A DNA stretch of 64,000 bases from Azospirillum lipoferum (GTDB taxonomy: Bacteria > Pseudomonadota > Alphaproteobacteria > Azospirillales > Azospirillaceae), in NCBI RefSeq assembly GCF_024170005.1, contig NZ_JALJXJ010000006.1:310001-374000 (forward strand), given 5' to 3'. A program made the position numbers and the translations under genes. The number at the start of each line of letters is the position of its first letter. Within the stretch, counting starts at the first letter, position 1. The notes beneath the pieces were generated by a model, which had not been told where the DNA came from, searched no databases, and saw only the letters and a program-made list of their open reading frames with translations. Below, piece after piece: positions 8,906 to 17,123 of this stretch.

Positions 8906-10563
8906 GCCGCACCTTCCTGCACGCCCAGGCACGCGGTAAGGGGTTGCGCGCCAAGACGCGCGGCAATGGTTTGCGCGCCAAGACGCGCGGCCAGATGGTC
9001 ACCGACGCGCAGCGCGTTGGCGATGATGGTCAGCGTCGGATTCACCGCGGCGCTGCTCGGGAAGAAGCTCGCGTCCACGACATAGAGGTTGTCGAGGTCA
9101 TGGGCCTTGCAGGTCACGTCCAGCGCCGACGTTTCCGGGTCGTGCCCGAAGCGGATCGTGCCGTTCTGGTGCCCGGTGCCGGCGATGGGGATGCGCTTGC
9201 CGAAATAGGCCTCGCGCGGGATCAGCGTGCGCTCGCAGCCGATGTGGCGCAGCAGCTGCTTCAGCTTGGCGGTCAGCCGCTCGTGCGCCTCGACGTTGTT
9301 GGGGGTGTAGCGCAGGGTGATGCGCCCGTCGCGGCCGACCTCCACGCGGTTGTCGGGGTCGGGCAGATCCTCCGACGTCAGCCAGAAATCCAGCGCGTGG
9401 GAGGCGAAGCGCTCCGCCGCACCGGCCGGCAGCAGGCCGTGGCTTTCCGCGGAGACCATCGCCGCGTCGGTCTTGCCCAGCATCTGGATATGGCCGAGCG
9501 GGAAGTCCCAGTCGTCCGCCCCGAAGTAGAAGTCGTTGAGCCCCAGCGTCTTCTGGAAGCGCGTCGGGTTCGGCCGCCGCGATACGGCGATCAGGGCGGA
9601 GTTCAGGTGGCACATGTAATGCCGCCCGACCACGCCCGACCGGTTGGCGAGCCCGTCCGGATGCCGGTCGTTGGCGGAGCGCAGCAGCAGCGCCGCGGAG
9701 TTGATGGCGCCGCAGGACACCACGACGATGTCGGCCCGGTATGTTGCCTCCAGGCCGTCGCGGCGGACCACCACGCCGGTGACCTCCCGCCCCGATGGGC
9801 TCGTCTCCAGCCGGTCCACATAGGCGCCGGTCAGCAGCGTGACGTTCGGGTGCTCCAGCGCCGGGGCGACGCAGGTGACGTGCGCGTCGGCCTTGGCCTG
9901 GACGAGGCAGGGAAAACCGTCGCAGGTGGAACAGCGCACGCAGTCGCTGCGGTGCGGGCGGGATTCGTCCAGACGGATGCCGACCGGCAGGGGGAAGGGA
10001 CGGTGGCCGGCGCGCCTCAGGTCGTCGAACAGCGCCTGGATGCGTGGCTCATGGCTGACCGGCGGGTGCGGGTAGGGATCGTCGCAGGGCGGCTCGGTCG
10101 GGTCGCTGCCCCGCTCTCCGTGCACGGAATAGAGCCGTTCCGCCCGCGTATAGTAGGGGGCGAGGTCGGCGTAGCCGATCGGCCATGGCGGCGAAACGCC
10201 ACCCTTGTGGTACAGCGGTCCGAAGTCCCGCTCCCGCAGGCGGAACAGCACGGCGCCGTAGAACTTCGTGTTGCCGCCGACGCAGTAATGGATGCCGGGG
10301 TGGAAGGCGTGGCCGTTCTTGTCGGTCCAGGTTTCCGGCGCCTTGTACCTGCCCTCCACCACCACGGCGCGGGACTCCCAGTTCTCGCGCTCGCGCGGCA
10401 GATGTTCGCCGCGCTCCAGCAGCAGGATGCGCTTGCCGGTCGGGGCCAGATGGTAGGCCAGCGTGCCGCCGCCGGCGCCCGAGCCGATGATGATCACGTC
10501 ATAGCGGTCCGTGGGCATGGGATCTTTGGACCCGGAATCACTGGACCCGGAATCACTGGACAT
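8902..10563 (-). CDS. GMC-family oxidoreductase
   Basis: 553 residues. The FAD-binding motif IIIGSGAGGGTLAYHL follows a short N-terminal Ser/Asp repeat, and the GMC C-terminal domain has GTGHQNGTIRFG and NLYVVDASFFPSSAAVNPTLTIIANA. A Cys-rich insert (DCVRCSTCDGFPC, about residue 205) resembles the metal- or disulfide-containing insert of some bacterial sugar or alcohol GMC dehydrogenases. The start at 10563 has a strong GGGAGGAG ribosome site and overlaps the aquaporin stop by 11 nt; the alternative start at 10518 has a poorer site. The last roughly 30 residues contain a nine-residue tandem repeat (ARLGAQ units), unusual for the family. The substrate is unknown; sugars or polyols fit the operon. 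Confidence 0.87.
   Translation of the reverse strand: MSSDSGSSDSGSKDPMPTDRYDVIIIGSGAGGGTLAYHLAPTGKRILLLERGEHLPRERENWESRAVVVEGRYKAPETWTDKNGHAFHPGIHYCVGGNTKFYGAVLFRLRERDFGPLYHKGGVSPPWPIGYADLAPYYTRAERLYSVHGERGSDPTEPPCDDPYPHPPVSHEPRIQALFDDLRRAGHRPFPLPVGIRLDESRPHRSDCVRCSTCDGFPCLVQAKADAHVTCVAPALEHPNVTLLTGAYVDRLETSPSGREVTGVVVRRDGLEATYRADIVVVSCGAINSAALLLRSANDRHPDGLANRSGVVGRHYMCHLNSALIAVSRRPNPTRFQKTLGLNDFYFGADDWDFPLGHIQMLGKTDAAMVSAESHGLLPAGAAERFASHALDFWLTSEDLPDPDNRVEVGRDGRITLRYTPNNVEAHERLTAKLKQLLRHIGCERTLIPREAYFGKRIPIAGTGHQNGTIRFGHDPETSALDVTCKAHDLDNLYVVDASFFPSSAAVNPTLTIIANALRVGDHLAARLGAQTIAARLGAQPLTACLGVQEGAA
8944..8991. repeat. 27-bp-period tandem repeat in the 3' end of the GMC gene
   Basis: Two perfect 21-bp copies (8944-8964 and 8971-8991) repeat at a 27-bp period, followed by a third degenerate copy toward 8926. 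In frame this gives nine-residue units ARLGAQTIA / ARLGAQPLT / ACLGVQ at the C-terminus of the oxidoreductase, consistent with recent slippage expansion. Confidence 0.8.
10527..10556. repeat. 15-bp tandem duplication at the aquaporin/GMC junction
   Basis: TGGACCCGGAATCAC occurs twice in tandem (10527-10541 and 10542-10556), with the first bases of a third copy after it. It encodes the Ser/Asp/Gly repeat at the N-terminus of the GMC protein and lies exactly where that gene overlaps the end of the aquaporin gene, so it may have changed start-site spacing. Confidence 0.8.
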
Positions 10564-11404
10564 GGACTCCTCCCTGTTCGATTGGCTTTTCGACGCTGTG
10601 CAGCGGGCTGCGGGCCGGCTGGCCGCAGAAGATGCAGCGGCTGCGCGGGTCGTGGTTCAGCTTGGCGCAGCGCACCGGCCGCCGGCCGGGCAGGCGCCGG
10701 TACAGCTCCACCGCCAGCAGCATCCCCAGCGGCGGCGCCACCCCGTAGATCCAGGCGCCGGTCCACAGGCCGCTGGGGATCGCGGAGGCCAGCGTGCGGG
10801 CCGGGTTGATGCTCATCCCCGACAGCGGCGCCGCCGCGGTGATGAAAAGCGCGACCAGAAGGCCGGCGCCGACACCGGTGAAGCGCTCCCACCCCGCGCG
10901 GTTGGTGGTGATCAGCACCATGCCCATCAGCAGGAAGGCCATGGTCACCTCCGCCGCGAAGGCGACGGCCGGGCCGGCCACGCCCGGCACCGTGGCGATG
11001 GCGGCGACGGGCGGGCTCGTGAAGCGCCGCCCCAGCAGTGCCGCCACCAGCAGCGCGCCGGCCAGCCCGCCCAGGCACTGGAAGGCGATGTAGAAGGCCG
11101 CGTCCACCGCCCGGACCTTGCCCAGCCGCAGGAAGCTCAGCGTCACCGCCGGGTTGATGTGCGCCCCGGACCGCCGCCCCCAGGGGGAGAGGATGATGGC
11201 GACCGCGGTCAGCCCCATCGCCGCCCCCATCAGCGCGCGCCGCAGCAGGGGCGAGGGCAGGGCCGCGTGCAGCGGCGAGCCCGGATGCTCCAGCAGTGTG
11301 GCGCACAGCCCGGCGGACACCATGAACAGGCCGAGCCCCGCAGCCTCCATCAGGTATTCGGGCCAGTGGTTACGGAACGGGTGGTTTCGGAGCGGATCGG
11401 CCAT
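10553..11404 (-). CDS. MIP-family aquaporin / glycerol channel
   Basis: A 283-residue, six-helix inner-membrane channel with both pore motifs: HINPAVT (NPA at residues 84-86) and SINPART (NPA at about 200-202). An atypical C-terminal extension carries RCAKLNHDPRSRC followed by IFCGQP, a CxxC-type cysteine cluster that could bind metal or sense redox. It lies between the SDR gene (3-nt gap) and the GMC gene (11-nt overlap). The channel presumably moves water, glycerol or another small neutral solute, in keeping with a sugar or osmotic-stress operon; selectivity cannot be decided here. Confidence 0.9.
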   Translation of the reverse strand: MADPLRNHPFRNHWPEYLMEAAGLGLFMVSAGLCATLLEHPGSPLHAALPSPLLRRALMGAAMGLTAVAIILSPWGRRSGAHINPAVTLSFLRLGKVRAVDAAFYIAFQCLGGLAGALLVAALLGRRFTSPPVAAIATVPGVAGPAVAFAAEVTMAFLLMGMVLITTNRAGWERFTGVGAGLLVALFITAAAPLSGMSINPARTLASAIPSGLWTGAWIYGVAPPLGMLLAVELYRRLPGRRPVRCAKLNHDPRSRCIFCGQPARSPLHSVEKPIEQGGVHVQ

Positions 11405-11407
11405 GGC

Positions 11408-12256
11408 TCAGCCTCCCGCTTCGAAGCCGGGGTAGAGCGTCATGCCGCCGTCCACGAACAGGGTCGTGCCGGTGATATAGTCGGCGGCGTCGCTGGCCAG
11501 CCAGGCCACCGCATGGGCGATGTCCTCCGGCTCCCCGATGCGCTTGGCGGGAATCAGCTTCAGCAGTTCCGCGTAGGCTTCCGGCGTTTCCCAGGCCTCG
11601 CGGTTGATGGGGGTGCGGACGGCGCCCGGCGCCACGCCGACGACGCGGATGCGGTCGGCCGCCAGTTCCTGCGCCAAGGTCTTCATCATCAGCATCACGC
11701 CTCCTTTGCTGGCCGCATAGTTGACGTGCCCGGCCCAGGGGATGACCTCGTGGACGGAGCTGACGCAGACGATCTTGCCGAGCGCCCGCGACACCTCCGG
11801 CCGGAGCCCCTGGCGCTTGAAGGCGCGCACGGCGGCGCGGGCGCACAGGAACTGGCCGGTCAGGTTGACGCCGATCACCGTGTTCCACTGCTCCAGCGTC
11901 ATCGATTCCACAGGCGCGTCGCGCTGCAGGCCGGCGTTGTTGACCAGGATGTCCAGGCCGCCGAAGGACTCGACGGTGCGGGCGAACAGCGTCTCGACCT
12001 GATCCTCCCGCGATACGTCGGCTTTGACGGCCAAGGCTTTGGCGCCGGAGGCGCGGATGCTCTCCGCGACCATCTCCGCGGCTTCGTCGCCCGAGACGTG
12101 GTTGACGATGACGTCCGCCCCGGCCGCACCCAGGGCCAGCGCGATGGCGCGCCCGATGCCCGAACTGGCGCCGGTGACCAGCGCCCGCTGCCCCGCGAGC
12201 GGACGCAGCTTCCCGATCGCCGGCCCACGGTGGGCCAGCCCGAAATTGCCTTCCAT
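11408..12256 (-). CDS. Short-chain dehydrogenase/reductase (glucose-dehydrogenase-like)
   Basis: 282 residues with the classical SDR cofactor motif TGASSGIG (residues 28-35), NNAG in the middle and a YAASK catalytic motif (about residue 180), ending in the usual ITGTTLFVDGGMTLYPGF. The PEDIAHAVAWLASDAADYITG segment is typical of glucose 1-dehydrogenase / general-stress SDRs. It lies upstream of the aquaporin gene. Relatives oxidise glucose or reduce assorted carbonyls; the substrate is not predictable from sequence. Confidence 0.88.
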   Translation of the reverse strand: MEGNFGLAHRGPAIGKLRPLAGQRALVTGASSGIGRAIALALGAAGADVIVNHVSGDEAAEMVAESIRASGAKALAVKADVSREDQVETLFARTVESFGGLDILVNNAGLQRDAPVESMTLEQWNTVIGVNLTGQFLCARAAVRAFKRQGLRPEVSRALGKIVCVSSVHEVIPWAGHVNYAASKGGVMLMMKTLAQELAADRIRVVGVAPGAVRTPINREAWETPEAYAELLKLIPAKRIGEPEDIAHAVAWLASDAADYITGTTLFVDGGMTLYPGFEAGG

Positions 12257-12296
12257 GTCTGTCTCCCTCGGACGTTCCGGTTGGGTTATGCGGCCG

Positions 12297-12413
12297 TCAC
12301 AGCAACCAGGTGGCGGGGGACACCAGAGCCACGACGGCGAAGACCACGGCGGCTTCGCGCTCGGCCTTCGACCAGCGGGCCCAATCGCGGGCGAAACTGC
12401 GCAGGATGCTCAT
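12297..12413 (-). CDS. 38-residue predicted membrane peptide heading the operon
   Basis: A 38-codon frame with a strong GGGAGGG ribosome site just upstream of its ATG at 12413. The N-terminal half is charged (FARDWARWSKAEREA) and the C-terminal half is a hydrophobic helix (AVVFAVVALVSPATWLL) ending at the stop. It lies 40 nt upstream of the SDR gene in the same direction and is probably the first gene of the operon. No family recognised; it resembles the small single-helix proteins common in stress operons. Confidence 0.5.
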   Translation of the reverse strand: MSILRSFARDWARWSKAEREAAVVFAVVALVSPATWLL

Positions 12414-12589
12414 GACGCCCTCCCTTCGGTGACCATGTCGTCATGTCCCAAGGGTAGGACGGGGGCGGGGCTCGTGTGAAATCGCCTTGATCAATCGGTT
12501 CGATGCAGGGCGGCTATGCCCATGCCCAGCCTCTATGCAGCCAATGGGTACCGTCGGCTTTGCCACGGCAACCGAGTTGGTGGATAGAA

Positions 12590-12713
12590 CTTGCGAAATT
12601 CGCAACTCCGGGTCGGCCCGGTGCTGAGCCATCCGCTTCTCAAGCTCAAGGATTGCCCCGGAGATCTCGGCCCGCTTCTCCCGCAAGGCGCTGACGACGT
12701 GCGGCTCGCCCAT
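12590..12713 (-). pseudogene. Truncated remnant of a small recombinase-associated coiled-coil protein
   Basis: From an ATG at 12713, about 33 codons read EPHVVSALREKRAEISGAI followed by a Leu/Glu/Lys helix ending near AQHRAD. This resembles the start of short proteins that often accompany serine-recombinase genes in alphaproteobacterial mobile regions. After about residue 33 the expected continuation is lost and the frame becomes non-descript. No recombinase is left nearby. I recognise the family from memory only, so this is tentative. Confidence 0.35.
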
Positions 12714-13321
12714 ACTCCATGCCCCTCCCGTTCGGCTTCGGGGCGACAGGGTCGCTGCCAGGGCGGCGACTCTATGGATTTTTTCATACAGCAATTGATC
12801 AACGGTCTGATCGTGATCGGCTGCATGATTCTTATCGGGCGTCCCGGCTGCCGGACGGACGAGCCAAGCCCCCGAAATGCGCAAGGCTGAAGATCATTTT
12901 CAGGCTGCGTCCCCCTTTGCCGCGTGGGCAGCAGGGGGAAACACACGAGTACAACGTTCAAGACATTGATGTCACAACCCTGACATGCCGTCTTCGGCAG
13001 CATGCTTATTCAACATTTTTAATGGCTTATAGGAACAGCAGGCGCGCAAATGAATACAAGTTTATGCGACCCGCTCATGGCAAAGTAGATAATAAATAAT
13101 GTCGCACAAATGTTATGTTTCCAGATCAATATATAATCCCGATAACTGATTGTTAATAAAAATGGTCAATCATCCGCATGGCGGCTCGCCATAATTATAG
13201 ATTTTCCGCAACCAGATTTACGTCAAAGAATATGGCGTAGTTTGCGCTGAAATTTTTATTCATAATTTGTAGTTCCTTGATTCGAGGCGGCCAGGCGTTC
13301 CAATATCAAGGAGACATGATC
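12714..13321. other. AT-rich intergenic region upstream of the sulfotransferase
   Basis: About 600 bp without a convincing gene. From about 12940 the base composition falls sharply below the flanks, with runs such as TTAATAAAAATGG and AATTTTTATTCATAATTTG. A possible sigma-70 promoter for the sulfotransferase is TTGCGC (13242-13247), 15 bp, TAATTT (13263-13268). The low GC next to a recombinase-associated remnant suggests an old insertion boundary. Frames here lack ribosome sites and family features. Confidence 0.5.
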
Positions 13322-14383
13322 ATGAGTGTCCTTACGACGCGTTTTGGCGATCTCAATCGTTTGGCGGAACTCATGCGCCGGGACGATGCTTCCCTTCTTA
13401 CGTCATGGCTTGAACCTGATGGGAAGTACCAACTGCGCCGGACCAGGCTCGACAAGGTGACGAACGGCATCGCCGGATCGCTGGCCGAGGTGTTCCGCCG
13501 CATCCCGTCGGAGGAGTTTCCGATGCTGCATTATGGCTGGGGGCGCTGCCGCGTCGGATCGACGGCGCTCGCCAACCTGTTCGGCGTCGCCGGTCTGCCC
13601 GCCTATTTCCAGCCGGTGAAGGCGGCCATGCGCAACTTTCTCACCGACTGCCCGCAGACGCCGTGGGTGCCGCCGTCGGCCGCCGACCAGCCGCATCTGT
13701 TCAGCAAGGAGGTGGCCGGCCCCTACCTGATGGCCGAATGTCTGTTCATTCCCTTGCAGATCCTGATCGAGGCCGGCTATCCGGCGGATCGCCTGCACCT
13801 GATCATGCTCGATCGCGAGCCGGCGCTGTCGCTCTCGTCCTGGTTCACCAAATGGAGCGACCGGGTGCCGCGCAGCCGGTTGCTGAAACATTTCGTCATC
13901 GCATCCCTCAACGCCATCCGCGTCGAGGCCTACGCCCGGCGGGAGGGTGTGCGGACCACCCACTATGTCCATGAGGCGAGCCGCCAGCCGGAGAAGGCCG
14001 CCGCCGCCCTCTTCCGCCGTCTCGGCCTGTCCGACCGCTTCTCCGCCGGGGCGGTGACCGACTGGAACGGGATCGAGGAGTTCACCTCCGACCGGTCGAG
14101 CCTGATCTTCACCAGGGAGCCCGACGTCTATTTCGTGCCGGGAGTCCATCGCGCCGGCGGCAGCTATCGCTACCTCGACCGCGGTCTCGGCTCCGTCACC
14201 GACGGCGATCTCGACCTGCTGGACCGCATGGGCATTCAGGATCTCTACCGGGCCAGCGCCGACGCCTGTGCCCGCGAACTCCGGATCACCCTGGAACCGG
14301 CCGGCATCACCGCGCTCTTGCCCGGCCCCGGGATGACGGCGATCCGGCCGCGACCAGCCGGATCGCCGATCGCGGCACCCTGA
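13322..14383 (+). CDS. Sulfotransferase-like protein
   Basis: 353 residues. The segment YGWGRCRVGSTALANLF (about residues 69-85) matches the 5'-phosphosulfate-binding loop of PAPS-dependent sulfotransferases (basic, GS/T, then a helix), and a Ser/Trp/Lys-rich region (SSWFTKWSDR, about residue 175) could supply the 3'-phosphate contacts. The start at 13322 gives AAGGAG an 8-nt spacer; an ATG at 13316 is possible but too close. Context supports the call: genes 1.8-4.7 kb downstream make PAPS (CysD, CysN-CysC). The acceptor is unknown; it could be a polysaccharide, a lipid-linked sugar as with NodH, or a small metabolite. A remote P-loop kinase is the alternative. Confidence 0.68.
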   Translation: MSVLTTRFGDLNRLAELMRRDDASLLTSWLEPDGKYQLRRTRLDKVTNGIAGSLAEVFRRIPSEEFPMLHYGWGRCRVGSTALANLFGVAGLPAYFQPVKAAMRNFLTDCPQTPWVPPSAADQPHLFSKEVAGPYLMAECLFIPLQILIEAGYPADRLHLIMLDREPALSLSSWFTKWSDRVPRSRLLKHFVIASLNAIRVEAYARREGVRTTHYVHEASRQPEKAAAALFRRLGLSDRFSAGAVTDWNGIEEFTSDRSSLIFTREPDVYFVPGVHRAGGSYRYLDRGLGSVTDGDLDLLDRMGIQDLYRASADACARELRITLEPAGITALLPGPGMTAIRPRPAGSPIAAP

Positions 14384-14444
14384 TCGCCCCATCGCGATCC
14401 TTGCATCCAACCTCGCTTCCAGCCGCAAGAGTAGAGAGACGTCC

Positions 14445-16121
14445 ATGCTCAAGAATTTGCGCATCTCCCATCGCCTGATGCTCTTCATCCCTCTTCTCCT
14501 GATCACGCTGGTCATCGTCACCGGGTTCAGCCTGAGCGTCCTGAAGGACAGTCTGCTGGAAGACCGCAAGGAGCAGCTCCGGCAGACGGTCGGCGTGGTG
14601 CGCGGCATGGTGGAAGGCTGGTACGAGAAGGAGAAATCCGGACAGCTCACCCGCGAACAGGCCCAGCAGGCGGCGCGCGACCAGCTGCGGCCGCTGCGCT
14701 TCGGGGCGGGCGATTATTTCTTCGCCACGCGGTACGACGGCGTCACCATGGTGCATGTCAACCCCGCCTTCGAAGGCAAGAACCGTCTCGACTTCAAGAC
14801 GGTCGACGGGGTGCCGACGGTGCGTCTGCAGATCGAAGCGGCACAGCGCGGCGGCGGCTTCTACAGCTTCCGCTTCCCCCGCTCCGGCCAGAGCGAGCCG
14901 GTGGACAAGATGGCCTACGCCGCCGGTTTCGAGCCCTGGCAATGGTCGATCGGCACCGGCCTCTATCTGGACGATGTCGATGTGATCTATAACCGCATCC
15001 TGGAAATCTACATCGGGATCGCGGCGGTTGTCATCGCGGCGGGCGGCGGCTTCGCCTTCATGCTGGCCCGCAGCATCAGCCGCCCGGTGTCGACCATGGC
15101 GGAGAGCATGGGGGCGCTCGCCGACGGCGACCTTTCGGTCGAGATCCCGCACATCGACGACAGGCACGAGGTCGGCAAGCTCGCCCGTGCCATGGAGGTC
15201 TTCAAGACCAGCCGCCGCAAGGCCGACCAGCTGGTCGCCGAGCAGGAAATCGAGCATGCCGCCAAGGAGCGCCGGCAGGCGGCGGTCGAGCGGTCGCTGG
15301 CCGATTTCCAGCAGCGGACGGCCGAAGTGGTCACGGCGGTGGTCGCCGCCGCCGAGCAGGTCCGCTCCCACGCCGGCAATCTGGCCACCATGGCCCAGCA
15401 GAGCCGCAGCATGATCGCGACGGTGAACCACGCCGCCAGCGACACCACCGGCAACGTGCAGACCATCGCCAGCGCCGCCGAGGAGCTGTCGGCGGCGGTC
15501 AGCGAGGTCAACCATCAGGTCGCCCGGTCGACCGACGTCGCCGAACGCGCCGTGCAGGAGGCCGAGCAGACCAACGTCACCATGAAGGGGCTTGCCGAGG
15601 CGGCGATGCGGATCGGCGCCATCGTCCAGGTGATCCAGGAGATCGCCACCCAGACCAACCTGCTGGCGCTGAACGCCACCATCGAGGCCGCCCGCGCCGG
15701 AGAGGCCGGCAAGGGCTTCGCCGTGGTCGCCAGCGAGGTCAAGGTGCTGGCCAACCAGACGTCGCAGGCCACCCAGGAAATCCAGACCTACGTCGGCGGC
15801 ATCCAGGATGAGACGCAGCGTGCCGTCCTGGCGATCTCCTCCATCGGCTCGATCGTCGCCGACATGCGGACGATCTCGATCGGCATCGCCTCGGCGATGG
15901 AGCAGCAGGGCGCCACGACCCAGGACATCGCCCGCAACATCGGCCATGCCGCCGACGGCACGCGCGAGGTGTCGGCGAACATCACCGGCGTCGCCGATGC
16001 GGCCGAAGTCACCAGTTCCGCCGCCAACGACCTGCACAGCGCCTCGGACTCCCTGCGGCGCGAGGCTTCGGTGCTCAACGATCAGGTCAACAGCTTCTTC
16101 AGCCAGCTGCGCGCGATCTGA
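14445..16121 (+). CDS. Methyl-accepting chemotaxis protein with Cache sensor
   Basis: 558 residues. TM1 (about 11-31) is followed by a periplasmic single-Cache (sCache_2) domain with DYFFATRYDGVTMVHVNP and WQWSIGTGLYLDDVD, then TM2 (about 190-212), HAMP (about 213-265) and a full signalling domain whose hairpin tip [20 protein letters not shown] lies near residue 398. The C-terminus (...FFSQLRAI) has no CheR/CheB-tethering pentapeptide. sCache_2 receptors commonly sense small organic acids. It lies 61 nt after the sulfotransferase and 36 nt before cysD, an unusual place for a chemoreceptor; cotranscription with PAPS synthesis is likely. Confidence 0.92.
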   Translation: MLKNLRISHRLMLFIPLLLITLVIVTGFSLSVLKDSLLEDRKEQLRQTVGVVRGMVEGWYEKEKSGQLTREQAQQAARDQLRPLRFGAGDYFFATRYDGVTMVHVNPAFEGKNRLDFKTVDGVPTVRLQIEAAQRGGGFYSFRFPRSGQSEPVDKMAYAAGFEPWQWSIGTGLYLDDVDVIYNRILEIYIGIAAVVIAAGGGFAFMLARSISRPVSTMAESMGALADGDLSVEIPHIDDRHEVGKLARAMEVFKTSRRKADQLVAEQEIEHAAKERRQAAVERSLADFQQRTAEVVTAVVAAAEQVRSHAGNLATMAQQSRSMIATVNHAASDTTGNVQTIASAAEELSAAVSEVNHQVARSTDVAERAVQEAEQTNVTMKGLAEAAMRIGAIVQVIQEIATQTNLLALNATIEAARAGEAGKGFAVVASEVKVLANQTSQATQEIQTYVGGIQDETQRAVLAISSIGSIVADMRTISIGIASAMEQQGATTQDIARNIGHAADGTREVSANITGVADAAEVTSSAANDLHSASDSLRREASVLNDQVNSFFSQLRAI

Positions 16122-16157
16122 CCGGGACGGACCATGGACGGAACGGAGGAACGGGGT

Positions 16158-17123
16158 ATGACGGCATTGGCGACGAGGCCGGCGGCGGCCGGCCGGACAT
16201 CGCAGGCCACCACGTCCGGGCACCGCCTGGACGGCCACCTGCAAAGGCTGGAGGCGGAGAGCATCCATATTCTGCGCGAGGTCGTGGCGCAATGCCGCAA
16301 CCCGGTGCTGCTCTACTCCATCGGCAAGGACAGCGCGGTCCTGCTGCATCTGGCGATGAAGGCCTTCTACCCGGCCAAGCCGCCCTTTCCGCTGCTGCAC
16401 GTCGACACCGGCTGGAAGTTCCGCGAGATGATCGCCTTCCGCGACCGGCGGATGGCGGAGCTGGGGCTGCGGCTGATCGTGCATCGCAACGAGGAGGGCG
16501 TGCGCCAGGGGATCGGCCCGTTCAGCCACGGTGCGGCGCTGCACACCGACGTGATGAAGACGCAGGCGCTCCGGCAGGCGCTCGACGCCCACGGGTTCGA
16601 CGCCGCCTTCGGCGGTGCCCGGCGCGACGAGGAGGCCTCGCGCGCCAAGGAGCGGGTCTTCTCCTTCCGCACCTCCTCCCACCGCTGGGATCCCCGCAAC
16701 CAGCGGCCGGAGCTGTGGCGCCTCTACAATGGGCGGGTCAATGCCGGCGAGAGCATCCGCGCCTTCCCGCTGTCCAATTGGACCGAGCCGGACGTGTGGC
16801 GCTACATCCTGCGCGAAGACATCCCGGTGGTGCCGCTCTATCTGGCCAAGCCGCGCCCGGTGGTGGAGCGCGACGGCACCCTGATCATGGTCGACGACGA
16901 CCGCATGCCGCTCGGCGCGGGCGAGGTGCCGGCGATGCGCTGGGTCCGCTTCCGCACGCTCGGCTGCTACCCGCTGACCGGTGCGGTGGAGAGCCGGGCC
17001 CAGACGGTGGCGGACGTGCTGCGCGAGACGCTGACGGCCACGGTGTCGGAACGGCAGGGCCGCACCATCGACCATGATCCGGCCGCGTCGATGGAGATGA
17101 AGAAGCAGGAGGGATATTTCTGA
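16158..17123 (+). CDS. cysD: Sulfate adenylyltransferase small subunit
   Basis: 321 residues, close to the usual 300. Together with CysN it makes adenosine 5'-phosphosulfate from ATP and sulfate. The PP-loop appears as [16 protein letters not shown] (about residue 53), followed by [35 protein letters not shown] and [17 protein letters not shown], all diagnostic of CysD/NodP. The start at 16158 is preceded by GGAGG with an 8-nt spacer; an upstream ATG at 16134 is weaker. It overlaps cysNC by one base (TGATG). Its position in a sulfotransferase cluster suggests a NodP-like role in making activated sulfate for sulfation rather than for assimilation. Confidence 0.95.
   Translation: MTALATRPAAAGRTSQATTSGHRLDGHLQRLEAESIHILREVVAQCRNPVLLYSIGKDSAVLLHLAMKAFYPAKPPFPLLHVDTGWKFREMIAFRDRRMAELGLRLIVHRNEEGVRQGIGPFSHGAALHTDVMKTQALRQALDAHGFDAAFGGARRDEEASRAKERVFSFRTSSHRWDPRNQRPELWRLYNGRVNAGESIRAFPLSNWTEPDVWRYILREDIPVVPLYLAKPRPVVERDGTLIMVDDDRMPLGAGEVPAMRWVRFRTLGCYPLTGAVESRAQTVADVLRETLTATVSERQGRTIDHDPAASMEMKKQEGYF

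Noticed and set aside
6877..10809. A 1310-codon plus-strand open frame opposite the NDH-2 and GMC genes
   Set aside because: It is antisense to genes with clear family motifs, its translation is Arg/Gly/His/Gln-rich without domains, and it has no ribosome site. It is a high-GC shadow.
12414..12500. EcfG general-stress promoter (GGAAC-N-CGTT) for the sugar/redox operon
   Set aside because: No good match on the minus strand upstream of 12413.
12714..13100. Plus-strand small frames around 12719-13099
   Set aside because: They cross the remnant gene antisense and the AT-rich region, have no ribosome sites and match nothing I know.
14307..17075. A 922-codon minus-strand open frame opposite the Cache receptor and cysD
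   Set aside because: Same reason: antisense to a receptor and an enzyme with clear motifs, no domain of its own.
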